DNA of 53,039 bases from Nemertoderma westbladi (GCA_032718475.1 JAUCBJ010008301.1:1-53039); one strand, 5' to 3'; positions 1 to 9,884 are shown, numbered from the stretch's first letter. Numbers and translations: made by a program. The notes: generated by a model from the letters alone, not told the origin.

Positions 1-167
1 AACCACAGCCACAGCCACAGCCACAACCACAGCCACAACCACAGCCACAGCCACAACCACAGCCACAACCACAGCCACAGCCACAACCACAACCACAGCC
101 ACAGCCACAGCCACAGCCACAGCCACAGCCACAGCCACAGCCACAGCCACAACCACAGACCACAGCC
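1..167. repeat. Hexanucleotide array, CCACAG/CCACAA type (left arm)
   Basis: The window opens inside a tandem array of 6-bp units reading CCACAG or CCACAA, which decays after about position 158. It is the reverse complement of the TGTGGC/TGTGGT array at 1763-2005, so the two arrays form an inverted pair around the gene at 419-1177. The left edge is cut by the window, so total length and any flanking target duplication cannot be seen. Confidence 0.95.
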
Positions 168-271
168 TCACCTTCACCCACTTTATTGTCAAATACGCCT
201 GAGAAAAATTCAAGAAACATCTGGTTTACAATAGATTATTCTTTTTTCACAACTCCATTCTAGCCTCCCTC

Positions 272-279
272 TATAAAAG
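272..279 (+). promoter_or_regulatory. TATA box of the acidic finger-protein gene
   Basis: TATAAAAG lies about 140 bases upstream of the ATG at 419, in an otherwise AT-rich leader. It matches a consensus Pol II TATA box, and no other good match sits between the left array and the ATG. Transcription would be expected to start roughly 25-35 bases downstream. Assignment is by motif and position only. Confidence 0.5.
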
Positions 280-418
280 CCCCCATTCACCGCATTCTCA
301 TTCATTCTCTAATTTTTATTTTTAAAAGTTTTATTTATTTTCATAAAAGTTTTATTTATTTAAAATTTTGTAAAATCATTCAGCGAAAATTCATAATATC
401 AATTGACATTGCTATATA

Positions 419-1177
419 ATGCCTAGCTATGAAAGATGTTTGGTTTGTAATAAAGAAATGAGACGAGACAGTATATCCCGACATATGAGTATACATAGAA
501 AGGAAGGTGTAATGGAACCTTCCCCAAAGAAATTAAAAAAAAATGATGATATTTTTAGTGAAGAAGAGAACAAAAAGAGAGTTGAGAGTGATTTTCTAGA
601 GATTAAACAAATGATGAAACATAAATTCGAGAAAATCATGAATATTTTGAAGAATATACAGAAACAGCCACATAGTGAAAAGGACGATGAGAGTGAGGAA
701 GAGAATAAATCAGAGGAAAGTGAGAATGATGAAACGGAGAGTGAGATAGAGAAAGAAGAAAATGAGAGTGGTGGTGAAGAAAATGAGAGCGAGAAAGAAG
801 TCGAGGAACATGAAAGTGGTGAGGATAATGACTCAGATAATGAGGAGATATTAAGACATGTATTAGGAAATAAAAATAAATTGCAGAAAATAATTAGACA
901 ATTGAATGAAATGCAGAAACATTCGCATAAGGAGAGTGATAATGATGGAAATGAGAGTGATGAGGATGAATCGGAGGAGAGTAGCGATGACAGTGAGGAA
1001 GAATCAAAGGAGAGTAGCGATGACAGTGAGGAAGCATCAGAGGAGAATGACAATGAAAATGGACAGAAAATCAGAGTAGGGAATGGAAAAGTTATATCTC
1101 CAGCAACTGTTGTATATCGACCTAGGATTATGAACAGTAACAGTCGTACAGTTAGTGCGAGACAGTGCAGAAGATAA
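419..1177 (+). CDS. Acidic protein with an N-terminal C2H2-like zinc finger (unrecognised family)
   Basis: A 252-residue open frame starts at an ATG preceded by a TATA box. Residues 7-26 form a finger, Cys7-x2-Cys10-x11-His22-x3-His26, one residue shorter between Cys and His than the classical C2H2. A lysine-rich, NLS-like patch follows (about 33-42), then a helical, coil-prone stretch (about 50-85) and a long Glu/Ser/Asp-rich acidic region (about 85-215) ending in a short basic tail. A nucleic-acid-binding finger plus acidic tail would fit a nuclear regulator or a mobile-element accessory protein; both are guesses and I do not recognise the family. The last few codons are altered: a 284-bp tandem duplication begins here and, being out of phase, replaces the original C-terminus with the short ending RQCRR. 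The gene lies between inverted hexamer arrays, suggesting a mobile cassette. No introns are evident. Confidence 0.6.
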   Translation: MPSYERCLVCNKEMRRDSISRHMSIHRKEGVMEPSPKKLKKNDDIFSEEENKKRVESDFLEIKQMMKHKFEKIMNILKNIQKQPHSEKDDESEEENKSEESENDETESEIEKEENESGGEENESEKEVEEHESGEDNDSDNEEILRHVLGNKNKLQKIIRQLNEMQKHSHKESDNDGNESDEDESEESSDDSEEESKESSDDSEEASEENDNENGQKIRVGNGKVISPATVVYRPRIMNSNSRTVSARQCRR

Positions 1178-1450
1178 TTAGACAATTGAATGAAATGCAG
1201 AAACATTCGCATAAGGAGAGTGATAATGATGGAAATGAGAGTGATGAGGATGAATCGGAGGAGAGTAGCGATGACAGTGAGGAAGAATCAGAGGAGAGTA
1301 GCGATGACAGTGAGGAAGCATCAGAGGAGAATGACAATGAAAATGGACAGAAAATCAGAGTAGGGAATGGAAAAGTTATATCTCCAGCAACTGTTGTATA
1401 TCGACCTAGGATTATGAACAGTAACAGTCGTACAGTTAGAGCGAGACATT
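883..1450 (+). repeat. Two tandem copies of a 284-bp segment
   Basis: Bases 883-1166 are repeated at 1167-1450 with only a few substitutions (for example at 1015 against 1299 and near 1156 against 1440). The segment covers the acidic C-terminal coding part of the upstream gene. Because 284 is not a multiple of three, the second copy is out of frame with the first. Confidence 0.93.
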
Positions 1451-1452
1451 AA
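1167..1452 (+). pseudogene. Duplicated C-terminal coding fragment of the acidic finger protein
   Basis: This second copy of the 284-bp repeat encodes the acidic C-terminal half again, from the QKIIRQLNEMQKHSHK segment to a stop at 1450-1452, and it lacks the finger. Its frame differs from the upstream open frame, so it would be translated only from an internal start or after a splice. Its ending (SRTVRARH then stop) probably shows what the C-terminus of the parent gene looked like before duplication. Confidence 0.6.
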
Positions 1453-1542
1453 TTATAACTGAAATATTGTATATGTTTGAAATATTTATTATATTTAGTC
1501 GTATTAATTATGTAATTTCATAATAATATGCTTAATTAAACA

Positions 1543-1548
1543 AATAAA
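1543..1548 (+). promoter_or_regulatory. Polyadenylation signal AATAAA
   Basis: AATAAA occurs about 90 bases after the stop codon of the duplicated segment and is followed by a T/G-rich stretch (near 1570-1620). With the TATA box at 272 it brackets the coding region as a complete short transcription unit. Confidence 0.5.
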
Positions 1549-1762
1549 GTCGACTTGATCCTGAGTTCTGAGTCGTTTTGTGTGGTGGCGGGTATTTGTA
1601 TTTGTAATTTTAATTTGTGTAATGGTCTAATATATTATAAACCACTATAAATGATCAGTCCTGTCTGATCCTATTTTAAATGCATAATGAATGAGTAACC
1701 AAAACATCAAATTAGTTAAACATTTTGACAACAGATAAACAAATATTCTCCTGTGGGGAGAA

Positions 1763-2005
1763 GTTGTGGCTGTGGTTGTGGCTGTGGTTGTGGCTGTGGC
1801 TGTGGTTGTGGCTGTGGCTGTGGCTGTGGTTGTGGCTGTGGTTGTGGCTGTGGCTGTGGTTGTGGCTGTGGCTGTGGCTGTGGTTGTGGCTGTGGTTGTG
1901 GCTGTGGCTGTGGCTGTGGCTGTGGTTGTGGCTGTGGTTGTGGCTGTGGCTGTGGCTGTGGTTGTGGCTGTGGTTGTGGCTGTGGCTGTGGCTGTGGTTG
2001 TGGGG
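1763..2005. repeat. Hexanucleotide array, TGTGGC/TGTGGT type (right arm)
   Basis: About 40 tandem units of TGTGGC and TGTGGT in an irregular alternation. It is the reverse complement of the array at 1-167. The frames it opens encode only alternating low-complexity residues (Trp-Leu, Val-Ala or Cys-Gly) and are not genes. Confidence 0.97.
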
Positions 2006-2067
2006 AGTGCCTCAGGTCTTAAATCAGAGTCTTACAAATTCGAACGTTAACGAACAAATTCAAACGT

Positions 2068-2165
2068 TGTTCCACCTTGGTGTAGTGGTTGCTTTGAATT
2101 CACATCTCCAATAGGTTGTGGGTTCAATCCTCACATGGACCAGGGCAGTTTTCGTTCGATCAGCA
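2068..2165 (+). mobile_element. tRNA-derived SINE, 5' head fragment
   Basis: A Pol III box A (TGGTGTAGTGG, 2078-2088) and box B (GGTTCAATCC, 2121-2130) are spaced as in a tRNA. The stretch matches the better preserved copy at 40083-40360 through the CAGTTTTCGTT segment and then diverges. It is a 5' fragment, lying about 60 bases after the hexamer array. Confidence 0.75.
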
Positions 2166-2726
2166 ATAGGCCTAACTATACAAAATGTAGTATTATTGCC
2201 TAGTAACCAATTCATAGCTACCGTATGGTTTTTACTTTGAGACATTTCACCCTCTAGCAGCAGACTCGGATCTTCAGACTACTCTGAGACTCCGCAAAAA
2301 GATATAGCCTATATTGTAATAGATATCGACTGGGGGGTCAAAATTAAGTAATAATATATCTAAAAAAGTCTCAAACATCTTACCTCATGGCTCGCCCCTC
2401 AGAAATCTTAAGCAATATAGCTTCATATTTTTTAAGGAAAACTGGTAAACGAGATTTGTTACTTACGCATACCTCGCAGACTTAAGTAATTAATTATACA
2501 GTAGGTTAGATCGTTTTGAGAGTAGGACCATTGGAAACAGCGCCTTCGAAAACCTCAGTACAAATAAAAGTAATAAGATTAACAGGATATAGCTTGTTAT
2601 AATAAAACTTAAATTATAATACAGTAGAACAATTAGGGTTGTAAATAAAACAAATTCAATAAATTGAAGATAAACTGTATATAACTTATGTATTAAAAGA
2701 GGGCCTTATTTAATTATGCGCGATCA
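2166..2726. other. Non-coding interval with no gene seen
   Basis: AT-rich sequence between the SINE fragment and the first LTR element. I see no convincing coding frame, RNA gene or long repeat. It ends in GGCGC (2727-2731), which is duplicated on the far side of the LTR element. Confidence 0.6.
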
Positions 2727-2731
2727 GGCGC
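2727..2731. other. Target-site duplication of copy 1 (left)
   Basis: GGCGC, repeated exactly at 13649-13653. Five bases is the usual duplication length for BEL/Pao integration. Confidence 0.9.
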
Positions 2732-3984
2732 TGTAAAAGCTTTTGCGTCATTAACCGGTTATTTTCCCTTAAAGTACTCTGTAGTTGGTTTGCCAGGCAT
2801 AAAAAGGCCGTGTCCTTGCTGTACTGGTGTTTTAGAGGACATAAAAGTCATTTCTTCTGTATTTGAACTGTATTTGTACTTTAGAGGACATAATCTGCAA
2901 TTTCATGACGTAAAAAGCTCGATACTCTTGAAAACAGTGTCGCTACCATGACGACGGCTAACGGCTGGTATTGCCACGTTGCAGCTTTCTGTATCTGCCA
3001 ATAGAATTTGAGTTAGCTTTGATTTTGACCTATCACAGAGCTACTGAACTGAAATTTTCCTATCTCACTGCTCTTTCTCTGTGTTGAACGGGAGCTTCGT
3101 GGAATAAGGGTAGCTGGTATTCTTATAGTTATTCTTATCAGTGTTGTTGGTGATTCTAAGCCAGGAAGAACGGCTTTAGAGTATTTTGTGCTTTTCTGCT
3201 TTAGCCCTACACTAGTAGGCTTAATTATAAAGACATATATCCGTTATCTGATGTCTGCATACTGCAGTACTGCATACACTGCATACTGTGTAACACTGTG
3301 CATACTTTTATATTGTTATACTGCTATTTACTGTCAGTTCTTCATAATATGGTTGATGAATTATTATATTTGGAATAACGACAAATAACCCCGAAAACCC
3401 AATATTCTTGATATACCGAAGGTAAGAGAGAAAGGTTACAGATAAATGATTGCGACCTATGTTGAGTGGTTTGAAGTGAATCTAATGTTATTTGATAGAC
3501 CCTACATGATTCGGTCCGTGTTCCTTTTATATGTGACTAAAATCAGTGAAGATCGGCAGATCAGTGTGCAGTATTGTGCAGCATTGTGTATGAGTGAGAC
3601 TGATAACGAAGCATTTCCTAAAGAATGCGCCATATATGTGAATTGTAACTGGGCCATATCGTTGTGAGTAGTTTAAGTCATAACTCTGTTTATATAGATA
3701 GAGCGCCACGTCCTAAAGGAACTGTTAATATTTCCCGAAGGTGAATAATATTGTCAGAGATTATATAATACTGTCAGTCGAATAATACATTAGGCTTACA
3801 TAGCAATAAAATTAAGCCGTCGAACCCAATCTCCCGGGTATATCCAACGGGTGAATGATCGCGCACAGATTGGTTTCGACTAGTGTAGTGAATTAAATAC
3901 TTGTCATAGACTAAAGGTGATTTATTATCTAGAAGACATTCTAATTTGGCGGGTTAAACTGCCAAAGGTCTGAAAGCGCGAACA
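2732..3984 (+). repeat. 5' LTR of BEL/Pao copy 1
   Basis: 1253 bp, TG...CA ends, the same length as the 3' LTR at 12396-13648. Differences I counted: C/T changes near 3043 and 3822, and a G/A change near 2756. The small open frames at 3188-3388 and 3446-3667 recur in all LTRs and have no protein-like features. Confidence 0.95.
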
Positions 3985-4000
3985 ATAACGGATATAGCTT

Positions 4001-4023
4001 CTTTATTGCAGTAAGCAATAAAG
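4001..4023 (+). other. Hairpin just inside the 5' LTR of copy 1
   Basis: CTTTATTGC and its exact reverse complement GCAATAAAG flank the loop AGTAA, 16 bases after the LTR end, where a primer-binding site would normally lie. The same structure, with one mismatch, is at 26099-26121 in copy 2. No TGG-initiated primer-binding site is visible within about 80 bases of the LTR. Confidence 0.6.
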
Positions 4024-4059
4024 TTGAAAGTACCGGTCAACCGGTAAACCTGAACGGTA

Positions 4060-4175
4060 CATCTGTAGGTCAGTAGGCCCAACCGCCAGAACCGGTACTG
4101 CCGTAGGTCAGTAGGCCCAACTGCCAGAACCGGTACTTCTGTAGGTCCGTAGGCCTAACTGTCCCAACCGGTACT
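4060..4175 (+). repeat. Three tandem 38-bp units in the leader of copy 1
   Basis: The motif GTAGGTCAGTAGGCCCAAC followed by ACCGGTAC recurs at 4065, 4103 and 4141 (38-bp spacing). Copy 2 has fewer units at the matching place (about 26030-26095), so the number varies between insertions. Confidence 0.8.
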
Positions 4176-4349
4176 TCCCGTATAAGTACATTAGTATTAT
4201 TCGATTTGATAATTATATACCGGTAGGTCTTAATAATTAATCGGGGACGCCTGATTTTTATTGGGATTTTACTTAGGCCTATTTCTGTCAGTTTTATTTA
4301 TTTGTAGGCCAGTATTGAACAGAAGGCGTGTAAACCTGATCAGATTGTA

Positions 4350-4930
4350 CAGACGATTTGTAGGCTGAGCTGTTGTCTGATTGCTGTTAAGTCTGAACGA
4401 ATTGCAGTGTGTGTAGATCATTTGTCCGATTAAGTACGGTTAGGAAGTAGGGGCAGCGAATGCTGTAAGGTAAACCCCCAACTAAAGAATAAGTCGTACT
4501 ACTGGGTTAGAACGCATACTCCCTAATCATTTCGGAGTCTGCATGTCCTGTAGTTTATTTAGGCTTGAGAGTAGTCTGCCATCGTTTAGTCTGTACTTTG
4601 TTTGTGTAAGTCTGTACGGGTAGCGTATAATATTTATTTAGATAATTTGTAGGCTGGATAGTTGTCTGGCTGTTATTAGGTCTGAACGGATTGTAGTGTG
4701 TGTAGAGCCTCTGTCCGATTAAGTACGGTTAGGAAGTAGGGGCAGCCAATGCGGTAAGGTAAACCCCCAACTAAAGAATAAGTCGCACTACTGGGTTAGA
4801 GCGCATACTCCCTAATCATTTCGGAGTCTGCATGTCCTGTAGTTTGTTTAGGCTTGATGGTAGCCTGTCAGTGTTCGGTCTGTATTTTGTTTGAGTAGTT
4901 TGTACGCGTAGCGTAATATTTATTATTCAG
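4350..4930 (+). repeat. Tandem duplication of about 289 bp in the leader of copy 1
   Basis: Shared landmarks such as AAGTACGGTTAGGAAGTAGG occur at 4432 and 4721, a 289-bp offset. The whole block from the GTAGGCTG segment to the TAATATTTATT segment is repeated with point differences. Copy 2 has the same arrangement at about 25270-25860, so the duplication predates both insertions. Confidence 0.85.
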
Positions 4931-5864
4931 AGTTTATGCGATTATTCGCAACATTCATTCCCCAAGTTTGTTCCTACAGTAATTGTGTTTGTTATACATA
5001 CCGCTATAGTTAAATTAACCCCGGTACTACACGGGCTGCTTGGCGTAGGTAAAGACTGGTGATTTTGTGCATCGGTCACTCCAGCAGATGCCGTGGTTCT
5101 TTTAGCTGTTCAAGTATATTTAACTACTGATTATCTGTTGTACAAGTACTCGTACCTAATTTAGGGTTTAGTGTACAGTGCTTTCCGAAAGTAATTAGTG
5201 TAGGCATTATATTTGTGTTGTAAAGTGGTTAATAGGCACGTTCGATTAGCTCTATTAACTTCTAGGTAGGAACACTCCGTGATACATAACGTAGTACCTA
5301 TAGCGATACGGCTATAGGTCGTCAGGCGGTGGTATTTTTCTATCTGGACAACGCAGTGTATTTACTACTACTTATTATTTCAAATACCGCAGTACCCTGT
5401 CCGTTGTAATAACCAGTTTTCTAACCCTTTGTTAGGCTGGTTTGTAGACTTCTTGTAAAATTACCCTAAAAAATTCGTATTTTGTGTTTTTTGTAAATTT
5501 TTGTGTTTATTTAGAGATTGTAATCTCAACCCGAATCGTACGTAATTTGTAGTATTAAGTAACTTAGGTAAATTAGAATTATTTGTTTTAGTGTCCTATA
5601 AGTAACACTTCATTGAAAGCGCACCGCTTTGTGTAGTGATTACTTCCCAGAAATAATAACATTTATTTCAAACATTGACAAAACCCATTAAAACGGGTAT
5701 ATATATATTATAAATCAAATCTAACGATTTATAAATAGTAGGCCTACCATACAACCATTAGGTCTCAATATCAGTTCGATTACTGCTCAAATAACGGTAG
5801 TAAAGTAAGTAAAGTAATCAAGTAACCCTAAAATACAGAAATTCAATTATTTAAAATAATTGAT

Positions 5865-6300
5865 ATACCGGTATTTACGATAGGCCTATTATCTTTATTT
5901 CTATAAATTTCGGCTGAAATTATACCGGTACTTGTAATTAATTCTAGTTTGTAATTATACTTATATATATACACTATAAGTGTAAACTGCATACCGGTAT
6001 TTACGATAGGCCTATTATCTTTATTTCTATAAATTTAGGCTGAAATTATACCGGTACTTGTAATTAATTCTAGTCCAGAATTATATATACTACAAACTGT
6101 AAGCTGTATACCGGTATTCCGATAGGCCTATTATATATTTATATATATTTGTGCTAAAATTATACCGGTATTCTGTGATAAACCTAGTCTGTAATAATAG
6201 TTATATATACTATAAGCATACCGGTATTCTAATATATTATATATATCACGCTACACTGAGTAGCAGTACCGGTAATTAATTACTAGGCTAGCAGTTAATA
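5865..6300 (+). repeat. Four degenerate units of 110-126 bp ahead of gag in copy 1
   Basis: Each unit starts ATACCGGTATT followed by GATAGGCCTATTAT; starts are at 5865, 5991, 6108 and 6218. Copy 2 has one unit fewer (about 24040-24345). The repeated ACCGGT core is also frequent elsewhere in the leader. Confidence 0.8.
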
Positions 6301-6362
6301 CTGAGTTACTAGACTTGCTCAGACTGTAATACAGCAGTAGACATTCAACTGTACACGTAAGC

Positions 6363-7580
6363 ATGTCGGACACAAAACGGGCACTGTCAGATAGTCTTTT
6401 GGAAGGTGTTAGAATGAGTCTTAGACTTGGACAGGGTCTTGAAAGGAAGATGGCAGAGGCAATGGCAACAGCAGAAGCGGAAAGAAAGGCAGCAGAGGCA
6501 ATGGCAACAGTAGAAGCGGAAAGAAAGATAGAGACACCTGTACTCCCAGAACCTGCCTATAAATTCCCTTTGTACAGTACTAAACTACCTGTGCCCAGTA
6601 GGACTGTTCCCGAGTCCGAACCCATCCTGGACGCCGAGCGAGATATTAAGAATTTATCTCCCGTCGTCTCTCGCTCGCCCGCTACAACGTTGGCGACTCC
6701 CGCTTCGGCGGTTGAGTGGGTAGCTGAGGGACGACGGGAGATGGGTCTCCTGCTCGAGCAGCTGAGGGAACACTGTTTGTGCTCCTCTCAGCAGGTCCGG
6801 GAAATGGAAGAGACTGTCCAGCAGCTCAAGGGAACAGTCAGGGAAAGTAGGTTAGAGTTGCAAAAGGTGCAGCAAAGTATCGCGTTAGAACGCGTTAAAT
6901 TAGTCAATTTACAAAAGGGTATACCACCACCCCCTGTAACAATGTGTCAACCCGTTAGGTCTGAAGTATCTCATGCGCAAGGTGTAGAGCCTACACGCAT
7001 CTATACTGCTAGTGAAGTAGAAACTCCTATAGTAAACCCTATTCAGGATGATTATAAACCTGTTGATAATAATATTCCATATAGACCTGATCATAATCCG
7101 AGAAACTTATATACCGATAATTCTATATTCAATAATACGATGGCTCAAGAAAGTTTTACGCGTCAAATGGCTAGAACCGAAGCTCGGCAAGCGGTAAAGG
7201 TGGGAGAGATCGTCAAGTTCAATGGAGATGAGATGAAATGGTTACCTTTTAATGAATATTACAAAGATAACATACAGAACTCTGTGCTATCTAATGGAGA
7301 GAAACTTAGATACCTCATCGAGTGCTTGGAAGGATCTCCCAAGTTAATGGCGTTAAAATTTATTGGACATCCAGATGGATTAAGACAAGTTTGGGATACA
7401 CTAAACATCAGGTATGGTAATAGGACTAACATAGCTAGGTATTTATATGCGAAATTAATGGCGCCCCGAAAGTTTCTTAGCAGCGGGATCATAGAGTTTT
7501 CCGATGAGATTCAGGAGATCTGTAGACAACTAGATTGGTTAGGTAAGTCTCATGAATACCATTCGGGCCCCACCGTTTAA
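6363..7580 (+). pseudogene. gag: gag of copy 1, N-terminal part, truncated by deletion/frameshift
   Basis: 405 codons from an ATG at the same place as the gag start of copy 2. It contains a short Ala/Glu-rich coil with a repeated AEAMAT-type motif (about 30-56), a Pro-rich stretch, a second coil (about 120-190) and the Pao-type gag core (about 275-405), recognisable by GEIVKFNGDEMKWLPFNEYY and LIECLEGSPKLMALKF. Compared with copy 2 the N-terminal linker is shorter. After SHEY about 500 bases are missing and the frame shifts, giving a short false tail and a stop at 7578-7580. The core is identical to copy 2 over about 150 residues. The gag-like role in particle assembly is from family knowledge. 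Confidence 0.85.
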
Positions 7581-7630
7581 ATGCGTGTGATAAATTCCTG
7601 AGGAAATCACTAAAGGATAGACGTGAAGTC

Positions 7631-9334
7631 ATGTGGGATAAGCGGTTGTGTTATAATTGCCTCAGACGAGGACACCAACGGCGAACCTGTAACTCCGACG
7701 CAAGGTGTGCAAAGTGCGGCGCAAAACATCATATCTTGTTGCACACGGAATTCGAACGAAACAGCCCGAGTCAGGTAAGTGAGTCCGAACTACATGTCCA
7801 ATTCAGTGATGTGAACGACACTGATCAATCTGAGATGGAAGGATTCTATACGGACGAATTCTCCGACCAAAGTTCTGAAATGGAAGGATTCTATACGGAC
7901 GAATTCTCCGACCAAAACGAAACCTGTTACCTAATAAACACCACCGCAGTGTATCGAGCACTCGTGCATGAGAAAGACACAGACAGCGACCTTACCTTAA
8001 CTACTTCCGATCAACAACCATCTTGGAAAGCGCCAACTTCCAATATAGGAATCCAAGAATTTCCTGTAGTCCAGTTACGGGTCCACGGACCTCAGAAGAG
8101 CTATATAGTGAACGCCCTCCTGGACTCCGGCAGCACAGGAACATTCATCGATAAAGAACTAGCCGAAGACATCTTTGCTGGACAACCCAAGTTCCGAACC
8201 AAGATAAACATGTCAGGGATCATGCAGGTTTGGAAATCTGCTGTGGCTGCCGACTATTATATAGGTGAGTTGTCCACTCCACAGGATAAACTAGGAGAAC
8301 ACAGTATAAGGTCAGTCAAAATGGTGGCAATAAAGAACTTCGCTACTACTCAAGCAGACCTTTATAATTGGGACGAGGATGAGAGCATCCAACATCTTAA
8401 GATACCTCGATTCCAGACTGATTATCCTGGAGTGCAAATACTCATCGGCCAAAACGCGCATGAGGCGCTGGAGACATTAGAGAAACGACCTACTCAACCG
8501 CAACCACTTCAGACCTATGCGGTAAGAACTAGAGTAGGTTGGTACCTTACTGGACCTTCCCGTAGAACGCTCAGGGAAAGACTGCTTCAAGATCGTGTCT
8601 GCCAGGTGAGTGAATGGGAAGACGATACTAGTGAGGGAGACGACCCAACTGAGGGAACACCACACTCCTCAGATAATGACAATCTTAACTCCAATGTAGA
8701 TCAATGGAGATATTGCCCCAAGACGATGAATACAGCCGACATCTCTTCCAGAGGAACAACTCCTCAAGAACTGACAGATACTACAGACCGGTTAGGTGAA
8801 CCCGACTTCCTGAGTAAGGAGGATGAATGGCCTCCCCATCTTACTCCGACTGAGATTAGACCAGCCAAGAGAGCGGAGAAAGTCAAACCAAAAACCCGGA
8901 CGGGTGGAGCGGAGTTATTTGAACCCGGGATAGATCTGTCGGTATTACATATTGCCAGAGACGACGCCGTGGATCTGAACCTCCCCACCGCGAGTGGATC
9001 CTTCATGAAGATCAAAGAGAGCGATTGGAGCTCTGGAACATCAGACGTCTCGCAGGGACTCTCACCTCTCCTGCAGGGAGCGACGGACCACTATAGCCCC
9101 TGGAATCGGCTTTGTAAGGCCGTCGTGTACCTAGAGCGATGTTTCTATCGTCACTATTCCAGGACGAAGAGGAAACCTGGAATTGTATTCGGGATGCAGC
9201 GACTCAATCACCCAGTCGGTCGTTTGTGTTTACCGGAAGGGAATGGAGGACTCTCCGGAAACTGTGGAAGGCAAGATTCTCTTCCCACGACCACCTCCCT
9301 AATCCTTCAAACATCTAGGGACTCCATAACGTAA
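7631..9334 (+). pseudogene. pol: Zinc knuckles, protease and pol remnant of copy 1
   Basis: An open frame of 567 codons begins at an internal ATG just after the gag deletion, in a different frame from the upstream part. It carries a CCHC knuckle (Cys7, Cys10, His15, Cys20) and a following CxxC...H knuckle, then the aspartic protease with LLDSGSTGTF (catalytic Asp165). After the VGWYLTGP segment the sequence passes into QWRYCPK...ADISSRG (about residue 357 on), which in intact BEL/Pao elements belongs to the end of RNase H before integrase. The roughly 600 residues expected between these (reverse transcriptase, most of RNase H) are missing, and no integrase follows. A 45-bp tandem duplication at about 7831-7920 repeats the MEGFYTDEFSDQ segment. 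Confidence 0.8.
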
Positions 9335-9884
9335 CAACATATGGAGTGGGTGTGTGACTCTATTATTTTATATTATTTTATTAATTTTATATTTCTGTAT
9401 GTATTAATATGTAATTTTATTATAATCGTTTTCTTTAATTTTATTCAGTAGAATGTTATTTTAGCGATTATTTAGTAGATTAGTGCAATATATATTCGCG
9501 TTTATTACTTAATTACGTATATATTATATTTAATGCGACGGCAAGAAATAATTCTTTTTCTCTTTCCTTACTGTCCGTATCATATTATAAATACGTGACT
9601 ACAGTAAGATGAAATGTCCGTACTTATTAAAGTACAATAAAGCCACTACTATATTAAAGTATTATTGGTAGGCAGAGTATTAGGAATGCAAAGTTCAGAT
9701 CCTCGTGTCTCGGCTAAACCAAGCTCTGGGTAGACCTTGGAAACGACTTGCCTCTTCACACTGACATTGCTTCGTGCGATATTGCTCTCATACCGTATAT
9801 TAAATAATACATATAGTAGCGTGATGTCCCTTTAACAGTAGCGTATAACGCAAAATAAATCTGTTAAACCCTTTGACCATCTGT

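Noticed and set aside
1-167. Telomere or subtelomere repeat at the window start
   Set aside because: The unit CCACAG/CCACAA is not a telomeric motif, and an inverted copy lies only 1.6 kb away.
427-1212. Serine-rich minus-strand frame opposite the acidic protein
   Set aside because: It is the antisense of GAA/GAG/AGT-rich codons; the plus strand has the TATA box, finger and AATAAA.
1725-2114. Long open frames through the TGTGGC array (Trp-Leu, Val-Ala, Cys-Gly polymers)
   Set aside because: They are a direct consequence of a 6-bp repeat without stops; no start context or unique domain.
3188-3667. Small frames of 60-73 codons inside the LTRs
   Set aside because: They recur in each LTR only because LTRs are repeated; Cys/Tyr-rich low-complexity content and no conserved motif.
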